Made by a program: the position numbers and the translations under genes. A stretch of DNA of 64,000 bases. It comes from Mesorhizobium sp. Its GTDB lineage: Bacteria; Pseudomonadota; Alphaproteobacteria; Rhizobiales; Rhizobiaceae. Below are positions 16,622-29,299 of the stretch, piece after piece; the stretch's first letter is position 1, and the number at the start of each line of letters is the position of its first letter. The notes under the pieces were generated by a model, which saw only the letters and a program-made list of their open reading frames with translations, did no database searches and was not told the DNA's origin. The stretch is from NCBI GenBank assembly GCA_004020645.1, contig SAQL01000003.1, positions 62,001 through 126,000 on the forward strand, read 5' to 3'.

Positions 16622-17767
16622 ATGCAGAACGCTATTGAGATCCTAGAAGACCTGGTTGCGTTCGACTGCCTTCCGGGCACCCCCAACTTGACGATGGTGG
16701 CCTACGTCGTCTCCTTGCTTGCGAGAAATAATGTACAGGCGCATGTCGTCGCGAGCGGAGCCGAGGATCGTTGCGGAATCCATGCAACTATCGGCCCGAA
16801 TGTCCCTGGCGGAATCCTTTTGTCTGGTCACCTCGACGTTGTGCCGGCAGGCGAGGGGTGGGGCTCCAGTCCCTGGCGTCTGCGTCGCACCAACGGGAAG
16901 CTCTACGGCCGCGGCACGGCCGACATGAAGGGATTCGTCGCCGTAGTACTTTCACTGGTACCGTTGATGGCAACGACGACGTTACGTGCTCCGATCCACC
17001 TGGCATTCTCATGCGACGAGGAGATTGGCTGCCTCGGCATCCCCTATTTGATCGACGCCATGCGGCCGCGAATCGCGCCTCCCAGCGCCGTCCTAGTTGG
17101 CGAGCCGACGCAGATGGATGTCGTCATCGGTCACAAGTCTTCGCATTCTTTCGTGACGTCGCTCGGTGGCCTTTCTGGCCATTCAAGCCGAACCGATCTT
17201 GGCGTCAGCGCCGTAACCGCTGGGGCAAGGCTGATCACTTGGCTCGGTGATCTGGCGGATGAGATCGAAAATGGCGAAAGCCGAGACGAGCGCTTCTTTC
17301 CAGCATATACCACCGTTCATTGTGGTCTGGTGAAAGGAGGCTCAGCCGCCAATGTGATCGCGGAATCTTGCGACTTTACGACGGACATCCGCTGCATTCC
17401 CTCTGAGGAGGCAAGTTCCTACCGCAGCCGATATGAAACCCACATTCGAATCAATGTTGAGCCGGTGATGAGGGCGATTTCCGCGGCCTGCTCAGTCAAG
17501 ATCAGGGATCGCAGTAACGTGCCGGCATTGAAGCCACAGGGGGGCGACGCACTAGAGATCGTTCGTAGCATCAATCCGAATGCAAAAATTCGCTTCGTCA
17601 GTTATGCGACTGAAGCGGGATTTTTTCAGAAAGAAGGGTGGGACACTGTCGTATTCGGACCTGGAGATATCGCTCAGGCTCACACCAAAGACGAATTTAT
17701 TGAGTCGAGCGAGCTGGCGAAAGCAGATCGATGTCTGCGGGATCTGATCGATCGCTTAAAGATGTGA
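16622..17767 (+). CDS. Acetylornithine deacetylase-like M20 amidohydrolase
   Basis: 381 aa, full-length ArgE/DapE-type zinc peptidase. Metal and catalytic residues appear in order: H of SGHLDVVPAG (with its Asp), D of GTADMKG, CDEEIG (general base and bridging ligand), LVGEPT, and QAHTKDEFI near the C terminus. The internal dimerisation domain carries GGLSGHSS. ArgE removes the acetyl group from N-acetylornithine. In this locus, with an EctC-like and EutD-like set, deacylation of another N-acyl diamino acid is a reasonable alternative. It starts 8 bases after the preceding stop and is the last intact gene of the rightward operon. Confidence 0.88.
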   Translation: MQNAIEILEDLVAFDCLPGTPNLTMVAYVVSLLARNNVQAHVVASGAEDRCGIHATIGPNVPGGILLSGHLDVVPAGEGWGSSPWRLRRTNGKLYGRGTADMKGFVAVVLSLVPLMATTTLRAPIHLAFSCDEEIGCLGIPYLIDAMRPRIAPPSAVLVGEPTQMDVVIGHKSSHSFVTSLGGLSGHSSRTDLGVSAVTAGARLITWLGDLADEIENGESRDERFFPAYTTVHCGLVKGGSAANVIAESCDFTTDIRCIPSEEASSYRSRYETHIRINVEPVMRAISAACSVKIRDRSNVPALKPQGGDALEIVRSINPNAKIRFVSYATEAGFFQKEGWDTVVFGPGDIAQAHTKDEFIESSELAKADRCLRDLIDRLKM

Positions 17768-17941
17768 AAGTTGCTTACTAAACTTTGGGCGCATCGGAAA
17801 GCAGTTGACTAAGACTACTGATGAGCTGTGTCGAGTTGTTCGCCGGATCACCCCGAAGATCCAGCAGGGCGTATTAGGCGGACGGCCCGAGCGCCGCGCT
17901 CATAAATATACCGGCCGAACACTCGGAACCCTAAGCTCAAA

Positions 17942-18355
17942 ATGGCGGCTCTCGATCTTGCCTTCAGAGATTTTGTTGACGCCCTTGAAACGGCTCACGA
18001 CGAGCTAGGCTTCAAAGGTGCTGCAGATCGTTTTGCTGCGCGACTAGGCAACCGGTGGTTTGCATATCTCGGGTTTTCCGAACAGGCGCTAACAGTGCTG
18101 TCTTCATATCCAACTTCATGGGCACAGCAGTATTATTGAGCACCGATACGAGGATATCGACCCCGTCGTTGGATTGGCTCGATCATCGCAACGGGCATTC
18201 CAATGGGATCGCCGGACGTTGCGACTTCCCTCAGCTTCTCAGCAGCGCTTTTTCGCCGAGGCTGCCAAATTTCGCATTCACAGTGGCGCGACTGTTCCGA
18301 TACAGGGAGGATTTGGTCGCTTCGCCGCGTTCACAATAGCAGGCAATAGGGACGC
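17942..18355 (+). pseudogene. Broken LuxR-type quorum-sensing regulator (autoinducer-binding domain only)
   Basis: From ATG 17942 the frame encodes a TraR/LuxR-type N-terminal domain (RWFAYLGFSEQ, then SYPTSWAQQYY), stops at a TGA near 18137, and resumes one base out of frame as EHRYEDIDPVVGLA, then FFAEAAKFRIHSGATVPIQG and GFGRFAAFTIAG. These are the classic acyl-homoserine-lactone-binding segments. A one-base indel and loss of the whole C-terminal DNA-binding domain after about 18355 make it a pseudogene. It is likely the remnant of a plasmid- or island-transfer regulator. The 170 bases upstream show no gene. Confidence 0.8.
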
Positions 18356-18534
18356 AAGTCTTGAGCGGGGTGGCGGGCTTCCAAACGACGGGAGTCGACC
18401 CCTACGGACAATCCCTGATGGGGGCCAAGGGAACGTCGTGGACCCATTGCTGACCGTCGCATTGTGACGTTGCAAGGTCCGCGTCGTGTGGTGGGAAGGG
18501 TCGCCCTGTTCAGATGGGAGACGCAGATGCCGGT

Positions 18535-18865
18535 TCGGCCGCCGCCCGCCTCTTGTGCTAGCCCAAACTCGGCTGCAACCGGCGAGGCGTCGGAGAGAGA
18601 TCCACGACGCCGGGCACGGCAAGCCGCGCCCCCTTGGTGCGGACCGTCGCGACCAGTCTCGGCTTCATTGGGCGGAGGCCGGCTGATGCGGTCGACTTTC
18701 TCCGCGATCACGACCTCGCCCGGCTGAAGATCCCCCCAAGCAACTCCGGGCCGACCGGCGCGCGCTCCCGACACTTCTCGCGATAGACGCCGGGGATGTG
18801 ATACCCGGCCGCCTGGGCTTGCTCTTCGATCGCCTCTTCCGGCGGCATGGCCTTCGACATTCGGC
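18535..18865 (-). pseudogene. Broken serine recombinase (resolvase/invertase) N-terminal domain
   Basis: Reading leftward, three frames in turn give PPEEAIEEQAQAAGYHIPGV, then DLQPGEVVIAEKVDRISR, then LVATVRTKGARLAVPGVVDL. Together these match the central part of resolvase-type recombinases (GDxVVVxKxDRLSR). At least two frameshifts separate them, the N-terminal catalytic Ser region is not recognisable, and the C-terminal part fades near 18535. The gene is dead. Its presence beside the LuxR remnant marks a recombination-scarred boundary between the catabolic locus and the vitamin block. Confidence 0.75.
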
Positions 18866-19183
18866 ATCGGCCGTCTTCAACCCCTAGTTCCCTTGAGCGG
18901 TCGGACCCGGTCGCTTCAGCCGCTTCATGAATTCTCCAAGTGGGGCCACAGATCCTCGAAGAGGGGCTCGCGGCGTCTGTGGCTCTGCTCGGTTTGCGAG
19001 AGCGCCGGCGGATAGCCAGGCTGCACTCTCGCGGGCCTGCTGGAGGCCGATGCCGAAGGAAGCTTCGGTGCAGGATCAAGCGGGATCGTGCCACCGGCAC
19101 GTAGCAACTCGCGATGGTGAGTGGCCCAAACCGTGTCTTTGCAGCCTTTCAGCGCTCAACAAGGCTTGCAACCAATTCGGCCA
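18866..19183. other. Stretch without a recognisable gene
   Basis: About 320 bases between the resolvase remnant and thiD. Short open frames exist on both strands but none has a family signature, a plausible ribosome-binding site or sensible composition. Probably decayed mobile DNA, or the 5' part of the broken recombinase region. Confidence 0.5.
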
Positions 19184-19951
19184 TCACTTCATGGTGCCTC
19201 GAATTTGCTGAAGCGCCTCAAACACGAACAGCTTGCCTTTGCGCACGCCGTCCTCAAGTGACCGCGTATTCGCCAGATGCGCCGCAATGGCGCTGGCCAG
19301 CGCACAACCCGTGCCGCGTATCGATCCAGCAAGACGCGGCGCCTCGAAGCGGATGGGCTCTTGACCTGAGCGCAGCAGGATGTCCGTCGATCGACATCCT
19401 GCTGCGTGGCCGCCCTTGATCAGCAGGGCCCGCAACCCGGCGGTGAGCAATTCTTGACCTTGTTGCAATGCGCCATCCTCGTCCATGGCCAGGTCTGAAC
19501 CGGCAAGGACCGCCAGTTCGATGAGGTTAGGTGTAACGAGACGACAAAGCGGGATGAGGTTCCGCTTCATGACGCCGATGGCTCCGGTTTCTAGAAGTGG
19601 CCTGCCCGAAGAAGAGGCCAGCACCGGGTCGAGCACCGCCGGTATATCCCGATTTTCGACCAGCACAGCCGCAACGGCGGCGATGATCTGCTCCGTCGCG
19701 AGCATGCCGATCTTGATGGCCGCCACCTTATTGGCTTGCAGCGCGGCGCGCATCTGATCGGCGACCAGGCCGGGTGGCAAATCGTGAATTTCCAGGACTG
19801 CTTCATGCGTCTGCACGGTCACCGCAGTGACGGCCAGGCAGGTGCGCAGGCCGAAAGCGGAGATCGTCTCGATATCGCGGGCAATGCCGGCGCCGCCGCT
19901 GGAGTCCGATCCGCCGACGACGAGTACATGCGGTTCCCGGCTCAACGCCAT
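19184..19951 (-). CDS. thiD: Hydroxymethylpyrimidine (phosphate) kinase
   Basis: 255 aa ribokinase-fold ThiD. The N-terminal substrate loop is GGSDSSGGAGIARDIET, followed by AVTAVTVQT; LDPVLASSSG lies mid-protein, and the GSIRGTGCALASAIAAHLA anion-hole motif is near the C terminus. It phosphorylates HMP and HMP-P to HMP-PP for thiamine synthesis. Start ATG 19951 overlaps the thiE stop by 10 bases; the much longer open frame upstream is a shadow of thiE. Last gene of the thiCOSGED operon, so under the TPP riboswitch at 24440-24534. Confidence 0.93.
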   Translation of the reverse strand: MALSREPHVLVVGGSDSSGGAGIARDIETISAFGLRTCLAVTAVTVQTHEAVLEIHDLPPGLVADQMRAALQANKVAAIKIGMLATEQIIAAVAAVLVENRDIPAVLDPVLASSSGRPLLETGAIGVMKRNLIPLCRLVTPNLIELAVLAGSDLAMDEDGALQQGQELLTAGLRALLIKGGHAAGCRSTDILLRSGQEPIRFEAPRLAGSIRGTGCALASAIAAHLANTRSLEDGVRKGKLFVFEALQQIRGTMK

Positions 19952-20547
19952 CGATCCGTCTTTTCGATCCATTCGCGTGTTCGCGCCTCCGGATCGGCAT
20001 TCAACGTTATGTCGGTCACCACCGCGGCGCTGTCGGCGCCGGCCGCAAAGACGCCTTCGAGCCGGTCGGGGTTGAGGCCGCCAATCGCAACCAGCGATGT
20101 CGGCGCAACCCGGCGTTTCCATTCGCCAATTCGCTCGAGCCCCTGCGGCGCCCATTTCATCTTCTTCAGGATGGTCGGATAGATCGGGCCGAGCGCGATA
20201 TAGTCCGGTCTGGCGGCAAGGGCCGTTTCCAGTTCGGCATCGTCATGCGTGCTGAGGCCTAGACGGAGACCTGCGGCCCTTATCCGGGAAAGGTCCGCCG
20301 CCTGCATGTCTTCCTGGCCGAGGTGGATGAAGTCGCAGCCTTCCTCGATCGCCAGCCGCCAATGATCATTGACGATGAGCTGGCATTTGTGTCGGGCGCA
20401 CAAGGGCTTGGCTTGTCGGATCTCCGCGCGCAGCCCGGCCTGGTCCAGGTCCTTGATTCGAAGCTGCACCAGCCTGACGCCAAGCGGCGCCAGCCTTTCG
20501 ATCCAGGCGGCGCTGTCGACGATCAGATAAAAAGGATCGAGTTTCAT
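19942..20547 (-). CDS. thiE: Thiamine-phosphate synthase
   Basis: 201 aa TIM-barrel. Landmarks are [11 protein letters not shown] (substrate diphosphate site), CQLIVNDHW (usually IxxND), [25 protein letters not shown] and [11 protein letters not shown], all in ThiE order. It condenses HMP-PP with the thiazole phosphate to give thiamine phosphate. The start at 20547 overlaps the thiG stop as ATGA; the longer open frame is a thiG shadow. At 201 aa it is slightly shorter than most ThiE proteins because the N terminus is compact. Confidence 0.93.
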   Translation of the reverse strand: MKLDPFYLIVDSAAWIERLAPLGVRLVQLRIKDLDQAGLRAEIRQAKPLCARHKCQLIVNDHWRLAIEEGCDFIHLGQEDMQAADLSRIRAAGLRLGLSTHDDAELETALAARPDYIALGPIYPTILKKMKWAPQGLERIGEWKRRVAPTSLVAIGGLNPDRLEGVFAAGADSAAVVTDITLNADPEARTREWIEKTDRWR

Positions 20548-21317
20548 TGGAAGACTGCCCGGCCGATTGTCGGCGTCGAAGGGACGGCGACATCGCGCGG
20601 CTCGAGCAATCCCGAGCGATAGGCTTCCCGGCCGGCATCGACTGCCTTGCCAAACGCCCGCGCCATGCCGATAGGGTCGGCGGCCTTGGCCACCGCCGTG
20701 TTGAGGAGCACCGCGTCGAAGCCGAGTTCCATCACGAGTGCAGCGTGCGACGGGCGGCCGAGGCCCGCATCCACGATCAGCGGGATATCCGGGAAATGGC
20801 CGCGCATCGAGCGGAGCGCGGTGGCGTTCACCGGCCCGAGCGCCGAACCGATCGGCGCGCACCACGGCATCAAGACCCTGCAACCTGCCGCGAGCAGCCG
20901 CTCCGCGACGACGAGATCGTCCGTGGTGTAGGGAAATACCGCAAAACCGTCTTCGCACAGGATTCGCGCGGCCTCGACCAAGCCGAAGACATCCGGCTGC
21001 AGCGTATCGTGATTGCCGATCACTTCGAGCTTGATCCAGTTCGTGCCGAAAACCTCGCGCGCCATTTTCGCGGTCGTGACGGCTTCCTTGACGGAGTGGC
21101 ACCCGGCGGTGTTGGGCAGGACGCGTAGCCGTAGCGATTGGATCAGCGACCAGAATTTCTCCCCGCCTCTGCCGCCTGCCATTTCGCGTCGTAACGACAC
21201 GGTCACTACAGATGTCCTGGACGCGTTGACCGCGTCGGCAAGTATGGCGGGCGAGGGGTATTGCGCGGTGCCGAGAAGCAGGCGCGAGGGAAGTTTCGTT
21301 CCGTAAAGATCGAGCAT
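20544..21317 (-). CDS. thiG: Thiazole synthase
   Basis: 257 aa TIM-barrel, full length. Signature stretches include [12 protein letters not shown] at the N terminus, [31 protein letters not shown] (catalytic Lys of the Schiff base in the KLEVI segment), [15 protein letters not shown] (usually MPLGSPIGSG, so a variant loop), [12 protein letters not shown] and [11 protein letters not shown]. ThiG builds the thiazole ring from deoxyxylulose phosphate, dehydroglycine from ThiO and sulfur from ThiS thiocarboxylate. It starts 4 bases after the thiS stop. Confidence 0.94.
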   Translation of the reverse strand: MLDLYGTKLPSRLLLGTAQYPSPAILADAVNASRTSVVTVSLRREMAGGRGGEKFWSLIQSLRLRVLPNTAGCHSVKEAVTTAKMAREVFGTNWIKLEVIGNHDTLQPDVFGLVEAARILCEDGFAVFPYTTDDLVVAERLLAAGCRVLMPWCAPIGSALGPVNATALRSMRGHFPDIPLIVDAGLGRPSHAALVMELGFDAVLLNTAVAKAADPIGMARAFGKAVDAGREAYRSGLLEPRDVAVPSTPTIGRAVFQ

Positions 21318-21487
21318 GATCCTATCCCCCTTGCATGGGTGCGAGGATTTCGATCCGGTCGCCGTCGCTCAGCTTGAACTGCGCCCGTTCGGCCGTATGC
21401 ACGACATCGCTATTCACGGCTGTTGCGAGCCAATTGCCCTCATAGTCGAGGGCGGCAAGCAGCTCCGCCAACGTGGCGGCGTCGATT

Positions 21488-24336
<2,849 letters not shown>

Positions 24337-24439
24337 TCATGCATTGGAGACCCAGTTCTGTGCCGGAAGGATGAAAAGACGCTCTGGCCTGCCTGTTTAC
24401 AGGATTTCGGGCATGAATTCCCGCAAAGCGCTTGCACCG

Positions 24440-24534
24440 TCCCTACGCCAGTATGAACTGGATCAGGTTCAACGGGTCACTGCGCCGCGAAAGCCAGCAG
24501 TATCTCAGCCCCTTGCCGGGACTCCCCTGGTGAA
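24440..24534 (-). promoter_or_regulatory. TPP riboswitch (THI element) upstream of thiC
   Basis: On the leftward strand the element shows the conserved GGGGCTGAGA of the pyrimidine-sensing arm and ACCCGTTGAACCTGATC followed by GTTCATACTGGCGTAGGGA of the diphosphate-sensing arm, bounded by the closing P1 helix (CAGGGGAG / GTAGGGA region). Spacing and order fit the consensus. About 118 bases separate it from the thiC ATG and no clear T-tract terminator follows, so translational control is more likely than attenuation. Confidence 0.95.
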
Positions 24535-24630
24535 TGCATCGAATTGAGCGGCCGATGGCCAGTTTGTCAAGCGCATTCCGACATCAATCGGCAACGTTAC
24601 ACGGGTGGGAAGAGCTCGCGCCCGCCCAAG

Positions 24631-25500
24631 CTACGCGCCGGAGGCGAGCGCGGCATAGTCGAGACCGATATCCAGGATCGGCGCGCTGTGGGTCAGCCAG
24701 CCGACGGAAATCAGATCGACGCCGGTCGCGGCAATCTCCGCAGCCGTGTCGAGCGTGATCCTGCCGGATGCCTCGGTGATCGCGCGGCCGGCCACCATGG
24801 CAACCGCTTGCCTCAGATCGGCGACCGACATGTTGTCGAGCAGGACGGCGTCGGGGGCGAGTTCCAGCGCCTCCTCAAGCTGGGCCAGCGTGTCGACTTC
24901 GACTTCGACCTTGACCAGATGGCCGGCACGAGTCCGCGCCCGCTCGATGGCGGGGCGAATACCGCCGGCAATGGCGATGTGGTTGTCCTTGATGAGGATC
25001 GCATCATCGAGGCCGAAACGGTGATTGGAGCCGCCGCCGGCGCGCACAGCATATTTTTCCAGCGTCCGCAAACCAGGCGTCGTCTTGCGTGTGCAAACGA
25101 TCTTTGCACCGTGACCGCGAACCGCGGCGACTATCGAGGCGGTCGCGGTCGCGATTCCGCTCAGGTGGCACAGAAAATTGAGCGCCGTCCGTTCGGCGGT
25201 GAGCATGGCGCGGGCTGAGCCCGTCACCGATGCAATGATCTCTCCTTGCCCGACCTTGCTGCCGTCTGCCCGTTCCACCGAGATTTTGACGTCAGGATCG
25301 ATGAGGCGGAAAGCGAGCATTGCCAGATCGAGGCCAGCGACAACTCCGGGCTCGCGTGCCGAAAGCACGGTCGTTGCCCGAAGCTCCTGCGGCACGATGG
25401 CATCAGTCGTCAGATCACCCGCGCGGCCGAGATCTTCCAGAAGGGCCGCTCGCACCAGGGGCTCAACCATGATTGCGGGAAGCGGCGTGAGGTTCATCAT
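24631..25500 (-). CDS. nadC: Nicotinate-nucleotide pyrophosphorylase (carboxylating)
   Basis: 289 aa quinolinate phosphoribosyltransferase. Visible motifs are ALLEDLGRAGDLTTDAIVP at the N terminus, ERTALNFLCHLSGIAT, CTRKTTPGLRTLEKYAVRAGGGSNHR (PRPP/quinolinate-binding basic cluster), KDNHIAIAGG and VEVEVDTLAQLEEAL. It turns quinolinate and PRPP into nicotinate mononucleotide. Overlaps the nadB stop by 4 bases; last gene of nadABC. Confidence 0.96.
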   Translation of the reverse strand: MMNLTPLPAIMVEPLVRAALLEDLGRAGDLTTDAIVPQELRATTVLSAREPGVVAGLDLAMLAFRLIDPDVKISVERADGSKVGQGEIIASVTGSARAMLTAERTALNFLCHLSGIATATASIVAAVRGHGAKIVCTRKTTPGLRTLEKYAVRAGGGSNHRFGLDDAILIKDNHIAIAGGIRPAIERARTRAGHLVKVEVEVDTLAQLEEALELAPDAVLLDNMSVADLRQAVAMVAGRAITEASGRITLDTAAEIAATGVDLISVGWLTHSAPILDIGLDYAALASGA

Positions 25501-27026
25501 ATCGCCTCTTCGAGCGGTAGAGAGCAGGCAACGTCCTGGGCTGCCACTACGGCGGCGTCGAGCGTGAGTTCGGAACGGCGGGCAACGGCCGCACGGTGCG
25601 GAAAGTCCGTCCGGTAGTGAGCACCGCGGCTTTCCTGGCGTTGCATGGCCGCAATTGCGATCATCAGCCCGATGGCCGCGGGGTCTGATGCCGCGGCAAG
25701 CGGCAGTAATCCGCGGATAGAAGCTTTCAAACCTTCGCCCTCCCGCACAACGCCGAGCGCGCGCGACAGGAGAGGGCGCAAATCCATTGGATCAGGCGAA
25801 GGCTGATCGCCCGCAATCGCTGGCTTTCGCTGGCCGCAAGGCGAACTCGCCACGCTGTCGGCGACGCAGCGCGCGCACACGACAGCCTCGGTCAGCGAGT
25901 TGCTGGCAAGCCTGTTGGCGCCGTGCAGCCCGGTGGAGGCGACTTCGCCGCACGCCCAAAGCCCCTGAACCGACGTGCGGCCGGCCCCGTCCACGGCGAC
26001 GCCGCCCATGTGGTAATGCTGGGCCGGCCGTATCGGAATGAGGCCTCGCGCTGGATCGACGCCGGCGCTCCGGCAGGCTGACGCGATCGTCGGAAACTGC
26101 CGCGCGAATGTCGGGCCGGGCTTTTCTCGCACATTGAGAAAAGCGCGATGGCCGTTCGAAAGATGTTTCCAGATGGCTCGCGCCACGACGTCGCGCGCTG
26201 CGAGTTCCGCCCCCGGCACGCCTTCGAGGAAGCGCTGGCCGGTTTCATCGACGATCGTCGCGCCTTCACCGCGAACGGCTTCGCTGATCAGCGGCATGGG
26301 GCGATCCGGCCCGTCAAGCGCGGTCGGGTGAAACTGGATGAATTCCAGATCGGCAAGGGCAGCACCTGCGCGCGCCGCGAGCGTCAGGCCCTGTCCGCAA
26401 CTGCCCGAAGGGTTGGTGCTGTCGAGAAACAGTCCGCCAATCCCGCCGGTGGCGAGAACGACCCGCCCCGTACCGAAGAACAGGGGACCTGTCGGACAGC
26501 ATGCCAGGACACCGGCAATCGCATTGTCCTCCACAGCCAGCCGGCGCGCCTCCACGCCCTCGATGATCGTTATCGAAGGAGTGGATCGCACGCCCGCAAC
26601 AAGCGCGCGCATGATTTCGCGTCCGCTGCCGTCGCCGCCGGCATGAACGATACGCCGCCGGCTGTGTGCGGCTTCCAGCCCAAGAAGCAGCATTCCCTCT
26701 GGAGTCCGGTCGAAGCGAACGCCACGGCGTGCCAGATCCTCGATTGCGGCCGGTGCCGCCTGTACGATGCGACGTGCAATGTCCGCGTCGCAAAGTCCGT
26801 CGCCCGCGGCGAGAGTGTCGGCGAGATGGAGCGATGGTTCGTCGTCGGAGCCGAGGCTGGCGGCGAGCCCGCCCTGGGCCCATGTGCTCGACGCGTCAGC
26901 TCCGAGCTGTGTCCTGGACAGCAGGATTACCGGCTCGGGCGCCAGATGCAGCGCCGTCATCAGCCCGGCAATGCCGCTGCCGACTATCACCGGCCGGCCG
27001 CCAAGATTATGGATTTCCATGTTCAT
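25497..27026 (-). CDS. nadB: L-aspartate oxidase
   Basis: 509 aa flavoprotein of the succinate dehydrogenase/fumarate reductase family. The FAD motif is [15 protein letters not shown] near residue 16, [13 protein letters not shown] follows near residue 47, [12 protein letters not shown] lies mid-protein, [20 protein letters not shown] carries the substrate-binding His, and [15 protein letters not shown] is near residue 380. It oxidises aspartate to iminoaspartate for NadA. The C-terminal region is somewhat shorter than in E. coli NadB. Overlaps nadA by 4 bases. Confidence 0.95.
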   Translation of the reverse strand: MNMEIHNLGGRPVIVGSGIAGLMTALHLAPEPVILLSRTQLGADASSTWAQGGLAASLGSDDEPSLHLADTLAAGDGLCDADIARRIVQAAPAAIEDLARRGVRFDRTPEGMLLLGLEAAHSRRRIVHAGGDGSGREIMRALVAGVRSTPSITIIEGVEARRLAVEDNAIAGVLACCPTGPLFFGTGRVVLATGGIGGLFLDSTNPSGSCGQGLTLAARAGAALADLEFIQFHPTALDGPDRPMPLISEAVRGEGATIVDETGQRFLEGVPGAELAARDVVARAIWKHLSNGHRAFLNVREKPGPTFARQFPTIASACRSAGVDPARGLIPIRPAQHYHMGGVAVDGAGRTSVQGLWACGEVASTGLHGANRLASNSLTEAVVCARCVADSVASSPCGQRKPAIAGDQPSPDPMDLRPLLSRALGVVREGEGLKASIRGLLPLAAASDPAAIGLMIAIAAMQRQESRGAHYRTDFPHRAAVARRSELTLDAAVVAAQDVACSLPLEEAI

Positions 27027-27997
27027 ACGGCCAGCATCCGTTCGACGGCGAGCCGTGCTCGCCCGGCAATCTCGGGCGCGATCGTCACCTCATGCCGGTT
27101 CTGCTCGAGCGCCGAACGGATGTTGGCAAGCGTTATGCGCTTCATATGCGGGCAGAGATTGCAGGGCCGGATGAACTCGACGTCGGGATGCGCCACCGCG
27201 ACATTGTCGCTCATCGAGCATTCCGTCATCAGGACGACGCGAGGCGGTCTTTGGCTTCCGACATAATCGGACATGGCGGCCGTCGAACCGGAGAAGTCGG
27301 CTTCCGCGACCACTTCGGGCGGACATTCGGGATGGGCAAGAACCGTGACGCCGGGATGATCCTCGCGCAGTTGTCTGATGTCGTCTGGCGTGAATCGCTC
27401 ATGCACCTCGCAATGGCCCTTCCAGGCGATGATCTCGACGTCGGTCTGGGCGGCGATGTTCTGGGCCAGATATTCGTCCGGCAGCATGATCACCTGGGGA
27501 ACACCGAGAGATTCGGCCACGGCCTTGGCATTGCCCGACGTGCAGCAGATGTCGGACTCGGCCTTCACTTCGACTGATGTGTTGACATAGGTGACGACCG
27601 GCACGCCCGGGTATCGTTGCCGAAGCAGGCGGACATCGGCGGCGGTAATGGAGTCAGCCAGCGAGCAGCCTGCCTTCAGGTCCGGGATGAGCACCGTCTT
27701 TTCCGGATTGAGCAGTTTTGCCGTCTCCGCCATGAAGTGCACGCCGGCAAGCACGATGACGTCCGCTTCGACCGCCATCGCCTTGCGGGCGAGCGCCAGG
27801 CTGTCGCCGACAATGTCGGCGACGCAGTGGAAGATCTCCGGCGTCTGGTAGTTGTGCGCCAAAATCACGGCGTTTCGCTGCCGCTTCAGATCGAGGATGG
27901 CGTCGATGTCGTCGGTGAACGCCGGCCACTCGATGGCTGGAATCACCCGCCGCACACGATCATAAAGCGCGGGGCTCCGCGCCAGCTTGTAGGCCAT
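27023..27997 (-). CDS. nadA: Quinolinate synthase
   Basis: 324 aa Nad[14 protein letters not shown] and [10 protein letters not shown] belong to the first domain; [4Fe-4S] ligands are candidate Cys in GCSLAD, in HPECPPEV and in [10 protein letters not shown] (conserved CxxC-type end). It condenses iminoaspartate with dihydroxyacetone phosphate to quinolinate. ATG 27997 is preferred because GGAG stands 7 bases before it and the extra 43 residues of the longer frame run back through the operator region. Preceded by two palindromes (28012-28060) and the nadQ gene. Confidence 0.95.
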   Translation of the reverse strand: MAYKLARSPALYDRVRRVIPAIEWPAFTDDIDAILDLKRQRNAVILAHNYQTPEIFHCVADIVGDSLALARKAMAVEADVIVLAGVHFMAETAKLLNPEKTVLIPDLKAGCSLADSITAADVRLLRQRYPGVPVVTYVNTSVEVKAESDICCTSGNAKAVAESLGVPQVIMLPDEYLAQNIAAQTDVEIIAWKGHCEVHERFTPDDIRQLREDHPGVTVLAHPECPPEVVAEADFSGSTAAMSDYVGSQRPPRVVLMTECSMSDNVAVAHPDVEFIRPCNLCPHMKRITLANIRSALEQNRHEVTIAPEIAGRARLAVERMLAV

Positions 27998-28011
27998 TCC
28001 AGTCTCCCGAT

Positions 28012-28060
28012 TAATGCTCAATATGAGTATATGCGGGAGCATATGCTTAAGTTGAGCATA
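28012..28060. promoter_or_regulatory. Two tandem palindromic operators before nadABC (putative NadQ sites)
   Basis: Read leftward, the 70-base gap between nadQ and nadA holds TATGCTCAACTTAAGCATA (28060 to 28042) and then TATACTCATATTGAGCATTA (28031 to 28012). Each is an imperfect palindrome built on the half-site TGCTCA. A TTGACA at 28072-28067 overlaps the nadQ stop codon and could be the -35 box, which would place the first palindrome over the promoter. Binding by the adjacent NadQ-type repressor is inferred from position. Confidence 0.75.
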
Positions 28061-28067
28061 AGAAATG

Positions 28068-29039
28068 TCAAGCAAGCGAAAGAGGCAATTTCGTCGCGGC
28101 TGCTGCGCGCTCGGCCAGAACGCCATACCGGAAGCGAAAGAGCTTGGCCGGTCGGCCGCCCGTGTCGGCCGTCATTGCTCCGGTCACTTCGACCAGTTCC
28201 TGCTGTTCGACCAGGCGCCGAAAATTCTGCTTGTGGACAACCCGGCCGGCGAGCGCCTCGACGCAGCGCTGCAGTTGAAGCAGCGTGAATGTCGGAGGCA
28301 TCAACTCGAAGACGACGGGGCGGTATTTGATCTTGGCGCGCAGCCTGGTGATGCCGGTGGCCAGAATGCGGCGGTGATCCGCCTGCATGGCTCGGCCGAA
28401 CATCGATCGTGCGTCGTCTTCACTTTGACCGCGGTGCGCTTCCTCCACAAACCGCGCCTCGTAAAGCAGTTCGTAGCGCTGCAGCACCAGTTCCTCGTTC
28501 CACGCGTGATTATCGAAACCGAAAGCGATCGCCGCCCGCTGCCAGCGGGTGTGGCTCATGGCGCGATCATCGACTGCGTCGGCCCACGCCTTCAGGCGTG
28601 GGCCGATCGCGTCTGGCAATGCCGACGGGACACCAGCACGGTGATCTTCCCATGGGAAATAATCGTACCAGTTTCGCCATGCGGCCTTGTTGGCAGGTCC
28701 GGCTTGCTCCTCGCGGGTCAGGGCGAGATAGCTGATCGAAATAACGCGCTGTTCGCTCGCGTCGCCGGCCCGGTCGCGGTCGGCGAAGGTGTAGAGCTGC
28801 TCGATATAGCCGAGCGGATGGCGAGTCTGCTGCTCGACCCAGTCCCTCAGGCCGGATTGCAGCGACCGATGTCCAAGCTCGAACGGGCCGGAAGGCAACG
28901 CTTTGCCGTTCATGATCGTCATGACGCGCGGTTGGCCAGCGGTCACCGCGACCAGAACCGCAATTAGTTCGGCGGCAATTGCATGCCGCTGACCGGCTTT
29001 CACGGGCCGCCTCATAGCTTTGGTTTCGTGTTCAGCCAT
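28068..29039 (-). CDS. nadQ: NadQ/NrtR-type NAD biosynthesis regulator (degenerate Nudix domain plus winged helix)
   Basis: 323 aa. The N-terminal half is Nudix-like, but the catalytic box is degenerate: around residues 51-71 [20 protein letters not shown] has lost the REUxEE glutamates, so it should sense rather than hydrolyse an NAD-related metabolite. The C-terminal part ([20 protein letters not shown], then [15 protein letters not shown]) resembles the winged helix of NrtR-family proteins. This architecture is known as a nadABC regulator in Rhizobiales. ATG 29039 is a likely start; the 73 extra codons upstream look non-coding. Directly upstream of nadA on the same strand, with the paired palindromes between them. 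Confidence 0.85.
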   Translation of the reverse strand: MAEHETKAMRRPVKAGQRHAIAAELIAVLVAVTAGQPRVMTIMNGKALPSGPFELGHRSLQSGLRDWVEQQTRHPLGYIEQLYTFADRDRAGDASEQRVISISYLALTREEQAGPANKAAWRNWYDYFPWEDHRAGVPSALPDAIGPRLKAWADAVDDRAMSHTRWQRAAIAFGFDNHAWNEELVLQRYELLYEARFVEEAHRGQSEDDARSMFGRAMQADHRRILATGITRLRAKIKYRPVVFELMPPTFTLLQLQRCVEALAGRVVHKQNFRRLVEQQELVEVTGAMTADTGGRPAKLFRFRYGVLAERAAAATKLPLSLA

Positions 29040-29299
29040 TGTCTGTTTTTTCGCCACGTTGCATTCGGTAGGCCTTGTAGCCTGAGATCGATTCTGAACG
29101 TGAACCGCGCTGTTGCGGCAGTCAAACCGTTCGAGCTGAAGCACACACGGGTGCTCACATCGCCTCGATCGATCAGCAACAAAGTTCCCGCCATGCGATG
29201 CACAAACTTTTCGGATGCTGCCCGGTTTTGGCCTTCGCACCTGCACAAAACTGTGCAAAACCGTTCACCGCTTAAACATGACGCAAGGGAAGTGTGCCG

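Noticed and set aside
26148..27266. 372-codon open frame antisense to nadB/nadA
   Set aside because: It has no recognisable motif and nadB and nadA account fully for the region.
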